Assembly: GCA_029747015.1 (NCBI GenBank)
Contig: JAKOGI010000440.1
Span: forward strand, 396,001 to 460,000
Origin: Carnegiea gigantea
Lineage: Eukaryota > Streptophyta > Magnoliopsida > Caryophyllales > Cactaceae
Direction: 5' to 3'
DNA length: 64,000 nucleotides
Positions 63,409 through 64,000 of this stretch are shown one piece after another. Below the pieces are notes generated by a model. The model had not been told where the DNA came from. It made no database searches and worked only from the letters and a program-made list of their open reading frames with translations. Positions within the stretch are counted from its first letter, which is position 1; the number at the start of each line of letters is the position of its first letter. The translations under genes and the position numbers were made by a program.

Positions 63409-63416
63409 TATATAAG

Positions 63417-64000
63417 TACATAATTAAATTTATGCTGAGTAATTTGCACCCAAAAAAAACAATTATGCTAAGTAATTCCATGAGAAAATAACATCCTCCA
63501 GAATAAGCGAATTTGAACAAACGTAGCCTCATTCCCTCGTGCAATTTGTCTTTCAAATTAAAGGTACACTGCGAAGTTTAATTTTTGCTCATTACGATAT
63601 TGCAGGTAGACAGCATCGAATTTAAGAGATTGGTTCAAGTACCACAGCAGGCCACAAGCTTGCAAGTACACATCACCTGGGCCTAGTTTTCTTCATTAGA
63701 TTCCAGAATGTCTACAACAATCTTCACATGTGACATTAATTCTTTCCTTTCGTTACCCACCTACAAATGAAAACTGATAGGCAACCTTGCGTGCCAGTGA
63801 ACTAGATTGATAAAAATCTTTGAAAGCGATAATGGTCGGTCTTCTAGCTCTAAATTTTATCTATGTTAAATTTACTGTCTATATTTACTATTATATTGAT
63901 AGCAAATTTTCATTAACCATGCTTAAAAGTAAAAACCCCGTATTCAACGAAAAGCATAGTGTAGCATTATGAAAAGTTAAATAAATCAAAAGTTGTACGC
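63417..64000. other. Intergenic, no gene seen
   Basis: AT-rich sequence to the end of the window. No supported feature. Confidence 0.5.

Overview
This window looks like nuclear DNA from a flowering plant, probably a dicot with a repeat-rich genome. It has one intron-bearing gene, and most of the rest is LTR retrotransposons in various states of decay, two or three MITE-like elements and many simple repeats. I see no bacterial-type operons, rRNA, tRNA or CRISPR array. All identifications come from reading the sequence and from motif recognition; no database search was run.

Layout. (1) 1-2490 is non-coding flank. (2) 2491-13358 (minus strand) is a structurally complete Ty1/Copia element of SIRE/Maximus type: two 1,578-bp LTRs, a GAGAA target duplication, an initiator-Met-type primer site, gag, protease-integrase, RT-RNase H and a third 'env-like' ORF before the polypurine tract. 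The LTRs differ by only about 1.2% (hand count), but the coding part has three nonsense codons and four frameshifts. (3) 13364-18900 is intergenic, with a MITE-like inverted repeat, a 35-G homopolymer, microsatellites and a GC-richer patch. (4) 19247-23297 (plus strand) is the only convincing host gene: a six-exon bZIP transcription factor of about 429 aa, with G-box/ABRE motifs upstream and Ile at the usually invariant Arg/Lys of the basic region.

(5) 24.7-27.0 kb holds the 3' end and LTR of an Athila/Tat-clade Ty3 element. (6) 28.0-30.1 kb is a minus-strand Ty3 element that keeps only gag. (7) 30.3-35.9 kb is a degraded Tat/Ogre-like element: gag without pol, then three adjacent tandem-repeat families (46-bp, mixed 27/34-bp, 80-bp), an LTR and a tRNA-Arg-like primer site. 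(8) 35.9-52 kb is an Athila-like pol/ORF-1/LTR remnant. A 9,055-bp Ty3 chromovirus derivative (36446-45500) sits inside its integrase, with ~3.5-kb LTRs, an AGAAC target duplication and only the end of a chromodomain left. (9) 52.4-55.2 kb is another gag-protease-only Ty3 element. (10) 56.2-57.8 kb is a 1.6-kb segment bounded by inverted 14-mers, with an ORF tail, a TATA-like box and a poly(A)-like signal; it may be an endogenous pararetrovirus or transposon remnant. (11) 57.8-60.6 kb is a decayed minus-strand Copia element. (12) 60.9-63.4 kb carries a Stowaway-like remnant and a well-defined hAT-type MITE (62801-63408, 8-bp target duplication).

The retroelement genes are defective as read, so they do not form a working system here. 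The bZIP gene is the functional unit most likely to matter to the plant. The more unusual features are its Ile-substituted basic region, the repeated survival of gag without pol in three Ty3 remnants, the Tat-associated tandem arrays, and the third ORF of the Copia element.
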